Of a stretch of DNA of 64,000 nt, positions 17,106 to 24,861 are shown piece by piece; positions within the stretch are counted from its first letter, which is position 1, and the number at the start of each line of letters is the position of its first letter. A program made the translations under genes and the position numbers. The stretch covers positions 248,001 to 312,000 of the forward strand of contig CAKSPZ010000002.1 of assembly GCA_934486635.1 (NCBI GenBank), written 5' to 3'. The stretch comes from an uncultured Eubacteriales bacterium (GTDB taxonomy: Bacteria > Bacillota > Clostridia > Oscillospirales > Acutalibacteraceae). The notes under the pieces were generated by a model that searched no databases, was not told the DNA's origin, and saw only the letters and a list, made by a program, of their open reading frames with translations.

Positions 17106-17173
17106 TTTATTTTCCTCCTAGTTAGGTTATTGGTTGGATTTCTCCAACTTGACCCCGACTGCGGTTGGTTCAT

Positions 17174-17485
17174 TTAGAGTTTTATCTCTATATCAACGCC
17201 TGCAGGGAGCTCTAGACCCATAAGAGCCTCAACGGTCTTATTTGATGGTCTTAAGACATCGATAAGTCTTTTGTGGGTTCTCATCTCAAACTGCTCACGG
17301 CTGTCTTTGTATTTGTGTACAGCTCTGAGGATTGTGATGATTTGTTTTTCAGTTGGTAGTGGCACTGGTCCTGAAACCTTAGCACCTGTTCTAGTAGCAG
17401 TTTGAACTATTCTTTCTGCTGACTGGTCAACTAACTGATGATCATACCCTTTTAGTCTTATCCTTATCTTTTCCTTGACTGCCAA
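17174..17485 (-). CDS. rpsJ: 30S ribosomal protein S10, TTG start
   Basis: The 103-residue head protein (also NusE in antitermination) reads AVKEKIRIRLKGYDHQLVDQ after its first residue and keeps the RTGAKVSGPVPLPTEK block. I place the start at a TTG (17485-17483), because AAGGAGG sits 9 nt upstream and the length then equals the family norm. The frame stays open 46 codons upstream, but that part does not resemble S10. It is the first gene of the ribosomal cluster. Confidence 0.95.
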   Translation of the reverse strand: MAVKEKIRIRLKGYDHQLVDQSAERIVQTATRTGAKVSGPVPLPTEKQIITILRAVHKYKDSREQFEMRTHKRLIDVLRPSNKTVEALMGLELPAGVDIEIKL

Positions 17486-17489
17486 TATA

Positions 17490-17755
17490 ATCGCCTCCTT
17501 CATATAGTTGGCGGGCGGCTCTTTTAAATATCTATACACTCGACCGGGTGTTTCCTCATTTAAAAGTAAAAAACCGGTTGCTTTTACAGATGTAAAGGCT
17601 CCGGGATAGATAAAAAAGAGCATAGTAATTCTTAAACATTTAAGAATTACCCAGTATTTTCATTCGCCCGGTTTTAAAATCGGACATACTCCACGGAAAA
17701 ACCGACCAATGGTCGCAACCTCCCGTTTCAACGCATATCTTTGTGCAGTCACACA
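17490..17755 (-). promoter_or_regulatory. Long 5' leader of the S10 operon
   Basis: About 265 nt separate the predicted promoter from rpsJ with no gene. Transcribed from the minus strand it can form a hairpin with arms CGACC/GGTCG followed by TTTTT, then a strong stem with GTAATTCTTAAA against TTTAAGAATTAC (near 17625-17650), then more GC-rich pairings. Such leaders control S10 operons autogenously in other bacteria. Which protein would bind here cannot be read from the sequence. Confidence 0.45.
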
Positions 17756-17760
17756 ATATT

Positions 17761-17789
17761 ATAATACCATATGCTCCCTTATAAATCAA
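17761..17789 (-). promoter_or_regulatory. Promoter for the S10-spc-alpha cluster
   Basis: On the minus strand TTGATT (17789-17784) is followed after 17 nt by TATTAT (17766-17761); an overlapping perfect TATAAT (17763-17758) is at 20 nt. This is the only good vegetative-type promoter upstream of rpsJ and implies a long leader of roughly 265 nt. Confidence 0.6.
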
Positions 17790-17850
17790 GTGTTTTTTTT
17801 ATATATTTTGATAAATTTATAAAAAATTAATTACACATATTTTTTATTTA

Positions 17851-18086
17851 CTATGTATCTTTTTTACCTTTAAAAAGATTTCTAATCTTGTACCTGTCTG
17901 TATTATAAAAATCCACATTAAAGGCTTTTTCATGTACATCATTATCTTTTTCGAGTTTAATTATATGTTAAATTTTTAAAAATCTTTCGACATAGTGTCA
18001 CTACCAGCTCTAAATACTTTATCACTTGTTGATTCACTAATTAAAATATTGTACTGTTTTATTTTTTCAGTGTCTACATTAAAGTT
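17851..18086 (-). pseudogene. Decayed coding remnant downstream of the first secreted-protein gene
   Basis: Directly after the TAG stop at 18089-18087 the same frame stays open for 36 more codons (18086-17976), reading FNVDTEKIKQYNILISE and so on to a TAA. Beyond that, in another frame, 17955-17851 reads EKAFNVDFYNTDRYKIRN and onward to a stop, repeating the FNVD element. Both are charged like the upstream protein and have no start codon or ribosome binding site. I read them as the frameshifted, stop-interrupted tail of a once longer gene or paralogue. Readthrough of the TAG is a less likely alternative. Confidence 0.4.
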
Positions 18087-18677
18087 CTATTGCTTATTTT
18101 CATTTTTAGAATTTTCATAACCTATAACTATGACATTAGGGTTATTTACAGGCTCAAAGCTTAAACTAGAGTAAAACGTATCGTCTGAAGAATCGTACAT
18201 TTTTCTATCTGAAGGCAAAAATTCCAAATCTTCTTCAACAAGACTTGGTGAAAGCTGCTTTTTTCTTTCCTTGCTTTGATCTTCATTTTGTTTTAAAAGT
18301 GTATCAGCATCCAATAATGATGGGGTCCTAAAGTAATCAGATGATACTTTTGTCGATAATCTTAAAGTAGAATGTTTTAATTCTTTAAATTCTGCTCCGG
18401 ATTCACCTGAATTTGATAAAAGCAATTCATTTGTTGATCTTTCAATTTCTAGAACAGGAGAAGTACTAGCCACCATATAATTACCTTTATTTTCTTTAGC
18501 ACGCCTTTTAAAATCTTTTAACACAGCTTTATCTACATCTATTTGTTCAGATTTATTCCATTTTCTCAATAAAAATTCTCTATAACACACAATATCTCTT
18601 TTAGGGGTTGCTACAGCTACTTGACCTGCCCCCATAAAAGATGTTAATACCATTATTCCTGCAATTACTTTTCTCAT
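18087..18677 (-). CDS. Secreted protein 1 of the cluster, unknown function
   Basis: The 196-residue precursor has a Sec signal peptide with predicted cleavage after A23 (VAVA/TP). I do not recognise the mature part. It is rich in Lys, Glu, Ser and Asp. Near the N-terminus it has EQIDVDKAVLKDFKRRAK, matching the next two genes, and further on FLPSD and SSDDTFYSSLSFEP. An AAGGAG ribosome binding site precedes it. It is the last gene of a twelve-gene minus-strand run of secreted proteins, and its frame continues past the stop codon into a remnant. Confidence 0.85.
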   Translation of the reverse strand: MRKVIAGIMVLTSFMGAGQVAVATPKRDIVCYREFLLRKWNKSEQIDVDKAVLKDFKRRAKENKGNYMVASTSPVLEIERSTNELLLSNSGESGAEFKELKHSTLRLSTKVSSDYFRTPSLLDADTLLKQNEDQSKERKKQLSPSLVEEDLEFLPSDRKMYDSSDDTFYSSLSFEPVNNPNVIVIGYENSKNENKQ

Positions 18678-18721
18678 TTTTACAGCTCCTTATATTTATA
18701 TACTTATTATTTTTTCTATCC

Positions 18722-19477
18722 TTAAAAGTTTATTTCATCTCCATTTTCATCCATATGATGATTCTTTTTTTGAACATTTTTTTGTTGATTTCTTTGTTTA
18801 TTTTTTTTAGCTTCCTTAATTTTAAAAACTTCCAAACGTTGAACTCTATTATTTATTGCCTCTTTAAAATCCTCAAAGTCTGTTGATGTAGTATCAGCAA
18901 GAGTTTTAGACTCCATATTATTGGGTTGCTTCATACTTTTAGAAGGCTTAATTGTAATTTTTTCATTTTTAACAACATTACCTTCTTCAAAGTCAAAATC
19001 ACTTGAACTGAGATATAAAACTTCATCTAGTAAACAATCATTTGGTTTTAAATTATCTTGTGTTGTAACCTTATTTAAAGGATGTTTTCTGTTTTCTTTT
19101 TTTTCAAAATTTCTTTGTGTTTTTAATAATTCAGGTTTAATTGCTCTTTTTTTATTAGCTTGTTGAAATCTTTCATTTACTTTTTCATTGGCAACTTTAT
19201 CTGATAAAAGTAAATCACTTAAATGTATATCTCTTTCTTTAGTTTGAGGCGTTTGAACACGCATATCATTTTTTGTTCTAGTAACAACTCTAATTCTTCT
19301 ACAATCCTTATTTGTAAGTTTATGTAAATTCATTCTTTGTTCTGGTTCTTTATGTGTTCTAGTTACGTGCCTATTATAATTATAATAAACACCATTTCCT
19401 GTAGGGCTTGCTGCAGCTATTTGACCTACCCCAGCAAAGGATGCTAAAACCATTATTCCTGTAATTATCTTTTTCAT
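18722..19477 (-). CDS. Secreted protein 2 of the cluster, unknown function
   Basis: The 251-residue precursor has a signal peptide cleaved after A23 (IAAA/SP). The mature protein is basic, without cysteine pairs or known domains. It shares with secreted protein 3 the ordered elements EQ-x-(M/I)-(N/D), TKER-x4-SDLLLS, DE-(V/I)-L-x2-S-x-S with an acidic run, and TSTDFEDFKEAINNRVQRLE near the end, so the two are diverged paralogues. Its C-terminus is Lys/Asn/Gln-rich. AAAGGAG precedes the ATG. Confidence 0.87.
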   Translation of the reverse strand: MKKIITGIMVLASFAGVGQIAAASPTGNGVYYNYNRHVTRTHKEPEQRMNLHKLTNKDCRRIRVVTRTKNDMRVQTPQTKERDIHLSDLLLSDKVANEKVNERFQQANKKRAIKPELLKTQRNFEKKENRKHPLNKVTTQDNLKPNDCLLDEVLYLSSSDFDFEEGNVVKNEKITIKPSKSMKQPNNMESKTLADTTSTDFEDFKEAINNRVQRLEVFKIKEAKKNKQRNQQKNVQKKNHHMDENGDEINF

Positions 19478-19499
19478 TTTTGTTCTCCTTTTAATAAAT

Positions 19500-20273
19500 T
19501 TATTTTTTGCTTTCTTTAACTTTAAAAGATTCCAAAAGTTTAGCTCTATTTTTTACTTCAGCTTTAAATCCGTCAGAATCTGTTGATGTAGTCCCACTAG
19601 CAGATTTAAATGATTTCTTATCTGTTAAGATATTACGTTGTTGTATATTTTTAGAAGTTTTAGGGACAATTTTCTTTATCTCGCTATTACTATTATCTGC
19701 TGGTTCCAAATCCAAATCTTCACTTGTACTAAAGTTTAAAATATCATCTAACGAAGAAGGCCATGAACCTGCATTTCCTTTTGTTCTCTCACCATCTAAA
19801 GTATATTTTTTCCCATTTTTCTCACATGGCTTGTCTGCTTCTAATAATTTATATAAACTTGCTGATGCTTTTAAATTAGTCTGTTGACATTTTTTATTTT
19901 CTTCTCTAATCTCTTTCCTAATTTCTTCATTTAAATTAAGTTGTTGACACTCTATAGTCTCTTCCTCAGTTTCACTTGACAAAGATAAAAGCAAATCACT
20001 TGGTAATACTTCTCTTTCTTTAGTTTGATGGGCATTCTCTTTATTTTTTCTTGCTTTACACCTACTTGTTCTAACTTTACTTGCTTTACGGTTAGATTTT
20101 TTATAATCTTCTTGTAAAAGTTTATCTACATCTATTTTTTGTTCATGTTTATTACTTGGTTTCACCGTATGTTTTCTAAAAGTTGCACCGTTATCTTTAG
20201 GGTTTGCCATTGCTACTTGATTTACACCCACAAATGATATAAAAACCATTATCCCTGCAATTATCTTTTTCAT
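19500..20273 (-). CDS. Secreted protein 3 of the cluster, unknown function
   Basis: The 257-residue precursor has a signal peptide cleaved after A23 (VAMA/NP) almost identical to its neighbour's. The mature part contains EQKIDVDKLLQEDYKK, REVLPSDLLLSLSS followed by an acidic stretch, LDDILNFSTSEDLDLEP, and TSTDSDGFKAEVKNRAKLLE, all alignable to secreted protein 2 and partly to protein 1. It has no recognised enzyme motif. The conserved short motifs in a diverged background are typical of fast-evolving secreted families. Confidence 0.87.
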   Translation of the reverse strand: MKKIIAGIMVFISFVGVNQVAMANPKDNGATFRKHTVKPSNKHEQKIDVDKLLQEDYKKSNRKASKVRTSRCKARKNKENAHQTKEREVLPSDLLLSLSSETEEETIECQQLNLNEEIRKEIREENKKCQQTNLKASASLYKLLEADKPCEKNGKKYTLDGERTKGNAGSWPSSLDDILNFSTSEDLDLEPADNSNSEIKKIVPKTSKNIQQRNILTDKKSFKSASGTTSTDSDGFKAEVKNRAKLLESFKVKESKK

Positions 20274-20357
20274 TTTTATTCTCCTTTTAATAAATCCATT
20301 TTCAAAATATCCCTTAAAAAATGAATTATATTTTGCAAACAGACTATTTTTTATATT

Positions 20358-20852
20358 TTACAAAGATATATTCGATTCATTATCTTCAGAAGACTCTATA
20401 AATAAATCAAATGAAATTTCTTTTCTTATATCTACATCTATTACAACATTCTCTTCCATTGCTCGTTTATACTCGTTCCAATAATATTTTTCATACTCTT
20501 GCAAATTTTTTTCAAATTTTGATATACTCATCATTTTTTGACCTGATTCACCAAAAGGATTTGTTTCAGTTGAATAATCTTCTTGCTCATAATAAGTGTC
20601 ATTATCGTCATACTCGTTATCTGAGCATATCTCAAAATTATTAATTCTTTTCGATATTATACTTGAACTTGATTTATCAGCATACAAATCCACACTTAAA
20701 TTATCTAAATCTTCTTCAGCCAAAGATGTATTTTCGTCTGTAAAAGAAATATCATAAATTAAATTGTTGCACTTGCGTGGGATTGCCATTGCTGTTTGAG
20801 TTGATCCAAAAAAAAGAGTTAGCAATATTGATATAAAGATTATTTTTTTCAT
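20358..20852 (-). CDS. Secreted protein 4 of the cluster, acidic
   Basis: The 164-residue precursor has a signal peptide cleaved after A23 (TAMA/IP) resembling those of proteins 1 to 3. Unlike them the mature part is strongly acidic, with EYDDNDTYYEQEDYSTE near the middle and a C-terminal EEN-x-VIDVDIRKEISFDLF. A helical, possibly coiled segment lies around KFEKNLQEYEKYYWNEYKRA. I do not recognise a family. AAAGGAG precedes the start. Confidence 0.83.
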   Translation of the reverse strand: MKKIIFISILLTLFFGSTQTAMAIPRKCNNLIYDISFTDENTSLAEEDLDNLSVDLYADKSSSSIISKRINNFEICSDNEYDDNDTYYEQEDYSTETNPFGESGQKMMSISKFEKNLQEYEKYYWNEYKRAMEENVVIDVDIRKEISFDLFIESSEDNESNISL

Positions 20853-20956
20853 TAGTTTCTCCTTTTAATAAAAATATCCACAAAAATAATGCTAAAAAAA
20901 CAATTATATTTTGTGGATAGTTTATCTTAGTGTATATATTATTTTAATTTGTATTA

Positions 20957-21331
20957 TTATTTTTTTGGTTTTAAATACTCATTGCCTCTTAATATTTTTT
21001 CAAACTCGTCGCCTGTATCCATAACTAAGTTTATTCTTTTAATTGCAAATTTATTTAGTACTTCTTTTGGATACATAGTATCTCCTACAGGTGTAGTAAA
21101 ATCTTCATTTTCTGAATATTTTTCATCAGTTTGTATTGATTTATCACAAAATTGTATTTCTTTTTTGTTTTTTAAAGTTTTATGTATATATTTTTTTTGC
21201 TTACAATGTTTTTTTCTGCTTATTTGATAGTCATTGCTAGGTTTATAATGTCTTTTTCTAGACGCATTGGCCACAAACCCCATATTTAAAAGTATTGCTA
21301 AACTCATAATAGTAATAATTATTTTTTTCAT
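20957..21331 (-). CDS. Secreted protein 5 of the cluster
   Basis: The 124-residue precursor has a signal peptide cleaved after A23 (VANA/SR). The mature part starts very basic (RKRHYKPSNDYQISRKKH) and becomes mixed-charge. It has QFCDKSIQTDEKYSENEDF in the middle and the ending EFEKILRGNEYLKPKK. No known domain is seen. A TAGGAG ribosome binding site supports translation. It is separated from its neighbours by 66 and 104 nt. Confidence 0.8.
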   Translation of the reverse strand: MKKIIITIMSLAILLNMGFVANASRKRHYKPSNDYQISRKKHCKQKKYIHKTLKNKKEIQFCDKSIQTDEKYSENEDFTTPVGDTMYPKEVLNKFAIKRINLVMDTGDEFEKILRGNEYLKPKK

Positions 21332-21397
21332 TTTTTATTCTCCTATTAAATTTTAAAAAATTAGCACACTTACCTTGTAAACATTAATTTATCTATA

Positions 21398-21808
21398 CTA
21401 AAAAATTCTATCAACTATTAATTTATAGTCTTCTCCTAAAGTTGCTCTGCGATGAGAATAAATATCCCACTTAATATATTCATTATTTTCTGAATCTTTC
21501 ATAATTGGTTTATTCTCTTTTGATTTTAGATTTTTGATCTTTAAATTTTTAGCATTTTTATTACTTCTTGCACTGCTTAGCGGTGTAAGATTATGACCTT
21601 TTGAATCTAATTCGGAACTATACAATTCCATTTTACATAATCCAACTTTACTATCTACATCAATTAATAAGGACTTTTTTTCATTATCTTTAATATCTTT
21701 TATAACTTTACTTTTTTTATGTAAACACGTAAACGGTATGGCATTAACTGTACATGTCATACTTGCAACGACCATTAAACTCACTAATACTGATATTAAT
21801 TTTTTCAT
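21398..21808 (-). CDS. Secreted protein 6 of the cluster
   Basis: The 136-residue precursor has a signal peptide cleaved after A23 (TVNA/IP). I start at the ATG at 21808 (MKKLISVLV), since TTGGAG lies 7 nt upstream; four upstream codons are open but would include that site. The mature part contains DVDSKVGLCKMELYSSELDS and a Lys/Asn-rich middle, ending with EDYKLIVDRIF. There are two cysteines. No family is recognised. Confidence 0.8.
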   Translation of the reverse strand: MKKLISVLVSLMVVASMTCTVNAIPFTCLHKKSKVIKDIKDNEKKSLLIDVDSKVGLCKMELYSSELDSKGHNLTPLSSARSNKNAKNLKIKNLKSKENKPIMKDSENNEYIKWDIYSHRRATLGEDYKLIVDRIF

Positions 21809-21876
21809 TTTATTCTCCAATACATTTAAAAATTATTTTTAAGTAGGATATCTTAAAGTTTAATTTATAATATGCT

Positions 21877-22395
21877 TTATTTAGAAGATTGATTTTGACT
21901 TTCCATAGGATTTCTTATAACTGACTTATAAAGGCCACTTTCATAAAAACTAGAATCACTTTGTCCTTTTGAAGATATTAAGGCAAATTCATCACTACGA
22001 GAATCAAGATTTTCAGGAACTTCTCTTGGGCTAAGAGCTTCTTCTGTGTTACCTGCCGGGCTAAGTGTTAATCGTGAATATACACTTGATTCTTTACGTA
22101 ACCTTGAATTTCTATTACGCATATCTGGGCTTTCTTTGTCATTCTTGTCTTCTACTACTGTTTTGCTTCTTATCATATTTGGATTATACATTGGTGCAAC
22201 TGGAAACTCGTCTGTGGTTTTGTTTGATTGCGTTGGTTTAGTACCTTTTTTAGGGCTAGATTTACTTTGTCTTGTTGAATAACCAGCCCCTTGTTTTTTA
22301 TGTTTACCTTTATGATTAGGTCTGCTAGCACTTACCATGCTACCCACACTTGTAAACATTAATACACTCATAAATACTGCTAATACTTTTTTCAT
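21877..22395 (-). CDS. Secreted protein 7 of the cluster
   Basis: The 172-residue precursor has a signal peptide cleaved after A23 (MVSA/SR). The mature region is disordered-looking: first Lys/Gly/Ser-rich (RPNHKGKHKKQGAGYSTRQ), then Ser/Arg/Glu-rich. Near the C-terminus QSDSSFYESGLYKSV resembles SSDDTFYSSLSFEPV of secreted protein 1, hinting at a shared short motif. A TAGGAGG site precedes the start. A small hairpin lies 26 nt upstream of its start. Confidence 0.82.
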   Translation of the reverse strand: MKKVLAVFMSVLMFTSVGSMVSASRPNHKGKHKKQGAGYSTRQSKSSPKKGTKPTQSNKTTDEFPVAPMYNPNMIRSKTVVEDKNDKESPDMRNRNSRLRKESSVYSRLTLSPAGNTEEALSPREVPENLDSRSDEFALISSKGQSDSSFYESGLYKSVIRNPMESQNQSSK

Positions 22396-22420
22396 TTATA
22401 TTTCCTCCTAAAAAACAATA

Positions 22421-22444
22421 ATTCGTGGCGTCAAAGCCACGAAT
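22421..22444 (-). terminator. 9-bp hairpin upstream of secreted protein 7
   Basis: Arms ATTCGTGGC (22421-22429) and its complement (22436-22444) enclose a 6-nt loop. Read on the minus strand it is followed by TATTGTTTTTTAG, a plausible Rho-independent terminator of the upstream gene about 150 nt away, or an attenuator in the leader of the downstream gene. Confidence 0.5.
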
Positions 22445-22594
22445 AAATTTAAATAAATATAATATTTTTAGAAAACGTGCCTACTATAATTGACTAAACT
22501 AAAAAATCAATGTACACCTAACTATCAATATCATAACTATATAACTAATGGCTTTTTTATAATAAAATAAATTTTGTTAAAACTTAAATAATAA

Positions 22595-22918
22595 TTATTC
22601 TAAAACATTTTGACATTTTTTATATTTAAGTTCTTTTTGCTTTAATGACTCTTCATCTGGTTGTATCATAAATGGATTTTTTTTATAAAATGTACTATAC
22701 TTTCTTTTATATACACGTATCCCATCAAAACCCACCATCAATTGTGACCTATATTTATTATAGGCTTTTGCCAAAGGGATTTCTTCGTCACTAAAACAAT
22801 CTTTTTTTTGTTCTGTTTGACAGTCCTTGGTGTTTTTTACATAATCAAGGTCAACTGCGCTTGCTATAAAATTCACACTTAGTAACATTGACACCAATAA
22901 AAATACAAATTTTTTCAT
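22595..22918 (-). CDS. Secreted protein 8 of the cluster
   Basis: The 107-residue precursor has a shorter signal peptide, cleaved after A21 (IASA/VD). The mature part has two cysteines early on (KDC-QTEQKKDC) and then MVGFDGIRVYKRKYSTFYKK, with a basic tail. The ribosome binding site is weak (GAAAGG, distant). No family is recognised. It is flanked by AT-rich spacers of about 150-200 nt without other signals except the hairpin at 22421. Confidence 0.72.
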   Translation of the reverse strand: MKKFVFLLVSMLLSVNFIASAVDLDYVKNTKDCQTEQKKDCFSDEEIPLAKAYNKYRSQLMVGFDGIRVYKRKYSTFYKKNPFMIQPDEESLKQKELKYKKCQNVLE

Positions 22919-23077
22919 AACTTTTAATATACCTTTCTTAACTACAATTCAACAATTATAAAACTAATCGGTGTCAACTTTGATTACCTTCACTTAAATT
23001 ACTTGCGAATATTTTTAAAATCAAGTTACCTTATGTTTTTTATATTGTTAACCTTAGTAAATAACTAATATTAGTTA

Positions 23078-23296
23078 TTATTTACTAATATTAGGTGTGT
23101 AGTTGCTTACATAATTTTTTTCAAAATAAAGTGCTTTTTTATCTGCTATATATTTTTCTTTTCTAGCTTTTTGAAAATTACTTTTATTGTTCATGTACTC
23201 ACTACTTGTTTTTTTACCTGCTCCTGCATAAACTGAACCAGTAGCAAAACTCATAACAAATAAAACTGAAAACATTAAACCAAACATTTTTCTCAT
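23078..23296 (-). CDS. Secreted protein 9 of the cluster, small and basic
   Basis: The 72-residue precursor has a signal peptide cleaved after A24 (SVYA/GA), leaving about 48 basic residues with KARKEKYIADKKALYFEKNY. It is a clear paralogue of the next gene: signal peptides match almost position by position and both end with an (I/F)EKNY motif close to the C-terminus. AAGGAG precedes the ATG. A small secreted peptide, function unknown. Confidence 0.78.
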   Translation of the reverse strand: MRKMFGLMFSVLFVMSFATGSVYAGAGKKTSSEYMNNKSNFQKARKEKYIADKKALYFEKNYVSNYTPNISK

Positions 23297-23391
23297 ACCT
23301 TATTTCTCCTTACTATTTATAAATTTATTATTTTTAAATTTAACATTTTTACGTAGAAATAAATATACAATTTTATCTTTATTTTTAAAGA

Positions 23392-23604
23392 TTAATGTTT
23401 TGGACTTCTATAATTTTTTTCAATATACTTTGCTATTTTTTTTGAATCTTCTCTTTCTTTCTTCCTTTTTTCATGTTTATTAAATCTATTTTCTTGTTTT
23501 ATAGCTTCTTTTGTTGACCTATCTTTATAACCTGCATAAGTTGTGCTGCTAGCAAAACTCATAATAAATAAAACTGAGAACATTAAACTAAATATTTTTT
23601 TCAT
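23392..23604 (-). CDS. Secreted protein 10 of the cluster, paralogue of 9
   Basis: The 70-residue precursor has a signal peptide cleaved after A24 (TTYA/GY). The mature 46 residues are strongly basic (NKHEKRKKEREDSKKIAKY) with the shared IEKNY element. With its neighbour it forms a tandem duplicate in which the signal peptide and the tail motif are conserved but the middle has diverged. TAGGAG precedes the start. Confidence 0.78.
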   Translation of the reverse strand: MKKIFSLMFSVLFIMSFASSTTYAGYKDRSTKEAIKQENRFNKHEKRKKEREDSKKIAKYIEKNYRSPKH

Positions 23605-23645
23605 ATCTACTTCTCCTAATTATTTATTTTTAAATTTATTTTCAA

Positions 23646-24044
23646 TTAATAAAAAATAAATTTAGCATTTTTCATCAACTGCGCTCTAAACCTATTTTCA
23701 TCTCTTTGTTCTTTGTAAAGATTATGCTCTTTTATAAGATTAAGTCCTTTTTGATAAGTTTCCATATCTAACGTTTGTGATTCAGATAAATTTTTTATTG
23801 CAGATATTTCTTTTAAACGTTCATTATCTTCTAAGCGTTTTCGTTCAATTACCGTGTTTGAAACCTTTTCCCACATTTCATCAACTTCTTCTTCCTTATA
23901 AAAAAATCCACTTGCACTAGGTTCTGTATCTGTAAAGTTGGCTAAATCATCTTTATCATCATTTGGTGGCTCACACGCATTAATTGTAATTGTTATATTA
24001 AACAAAACACATAAAGCTAAAGCACTTAAAAATATTTTTTTCAT
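23646..24044 (-). CDS. Secreted protein 11 of the cluster
   Basis: The 132-residue precursor has a signal peptide cleaved after A23 (TINA/CEPP). A Cys follows the cleavage site, but the preceding residues (INA) do not make a convincing lipobox, so lipoprotein status is doubtful. The mature part is acidic first (EPPNDDKDDLANFTDTEPS) and then helical and charged. Two adjacent ATGs exist; I use the second (24044), which is better spaced from GGAAG. Confidence 0.78.
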   Translation of the reverse strand: MKKIFLSALALCVLFNITITINACEPPNDDKDDLANFTDTEPSASGFFYKEEEVDEMWEKVSNTVIERKRLEDNERLKEISAIKNLSESQTLDMETYQKGLNLIKEHNLYKEQRDENRFRAQLMKNAKFIFY

Positions 24045-24132
24045 CATGTCACTTCCTTTTAACGTACATAACTAATAAAAGTTTACTTGTGCAACACGAT
24101 TCATGGGCTAATAATGTAACGTTCAAAATTTT

Positions 24133-24861
24133 TTATTTACCTATTGCTGGAAGCACTACTGAATTTGCAAGTTTAGCCGTATTTGAATCTTGTTTTGTCT
24201 CTTTTTCGGTTAAATGTTTTTTCCCTTGAGATTTTGTTATATCGATTTTCATCACATTATCCCCATTTAAATTATCTGCAACATCACTTGAAATTTGAAA
24301 GCCTAAAATTCTATCAACACAACTTGATTCAAAAGCTGATAATTGATTATCTGCTCTAAACTTAAAATTTTTGTTTTTACCTATAGCAGGAAGTTCCATT
24401 CCATTTTCGGGTTTAATTATATCTGAACTTTTCTGAACCAAACATTTAGCTTTATTACTTTTTAGTTTTTTCGTTTCACCTTCTGTACTTCTTTGTAGTT
24501 GAAACGGTAATAAAAATTTTTTTACACAATATGATTCAAATTTTGATAATTGTACTTCCGAATCAGAAACTTCACTTCTATATTCACTTAAATCAGACGG
24601 TAATGAAATTTCATTTGCATTTTTTCTAATTTTAGTTATATCAACCTTTAATCTGGGTGTATTGGTTTTTTGATATTCACTTTTACTTTCTATTTCTGGT
24701 TTTACATGTTCATTTATTTCAGTCTTAGGTGATTTTAATTTATATGAACTTATAACTTTAAAACCTTTTTCACTTTTCTCATCAGGGTAAAATGCATTTG
24801 AGCTATGTACCCCAGATAAAAACAGCCCTAAGACTACTAAAACGAAGAAAACCTTTTTCAT
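24133..24861 (-). CDS. Secreted protein 12 of the cluster, internally repeated
   Basis: The 242-residue precursor has a signal peptide cleaved after A23 (SSNA/FY). The mature part contains an imperfect internal duplication: QLSKFESYCVKKFLLPFQ and QLSAFESSCVDRILGFQ; VDITK and IDITK; and ELPAIGK and VLPAIGK, the last at the extreme C-terminus. Each half has one conserved Cys. It also has SLPSD, shared with secreted proteins 1 and 3. AGGAGGAG precedes the start. It is the first gene of the secreted cluster. Confidence 0.85.
   Translation of the reverse strand: MKKVFFVLVVLGLFLSGVHSSNAFYPDEKSEKGFKVISSYKLKSPKTEINEHVKPEIESKSEYQKTNTPRLKVDITKIRKNANEISLPSDLSEYRSEVSDSEVQLSKFESYCVKKFLLPFQLQRSTEGETKKLKSNKAKCLVQKSSDIIKPENGMELPAIGKNKNFKFRADNQLSAFESSCVDRILGFQISSDVADNLNGDNVMKIDITKSQGKKHLTEKETKQDSNTAKLANSVVLPAIGK

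Noticed and set aside
23976..24044. Lipoprotein signal in secreted protein 11
   Set aside because: A Cys follows the cleavage site, but the preceding INA does not fit the L-x-x-C lipobox; a standard signal peptide is likelier.
17851..24861. Genomic island or prophage
   Set aside because: No integrase, transposase, attachment repeats or tRNA border is seen; composition resembles the rest of the window, so I treat it as a lineage-specific gene array.
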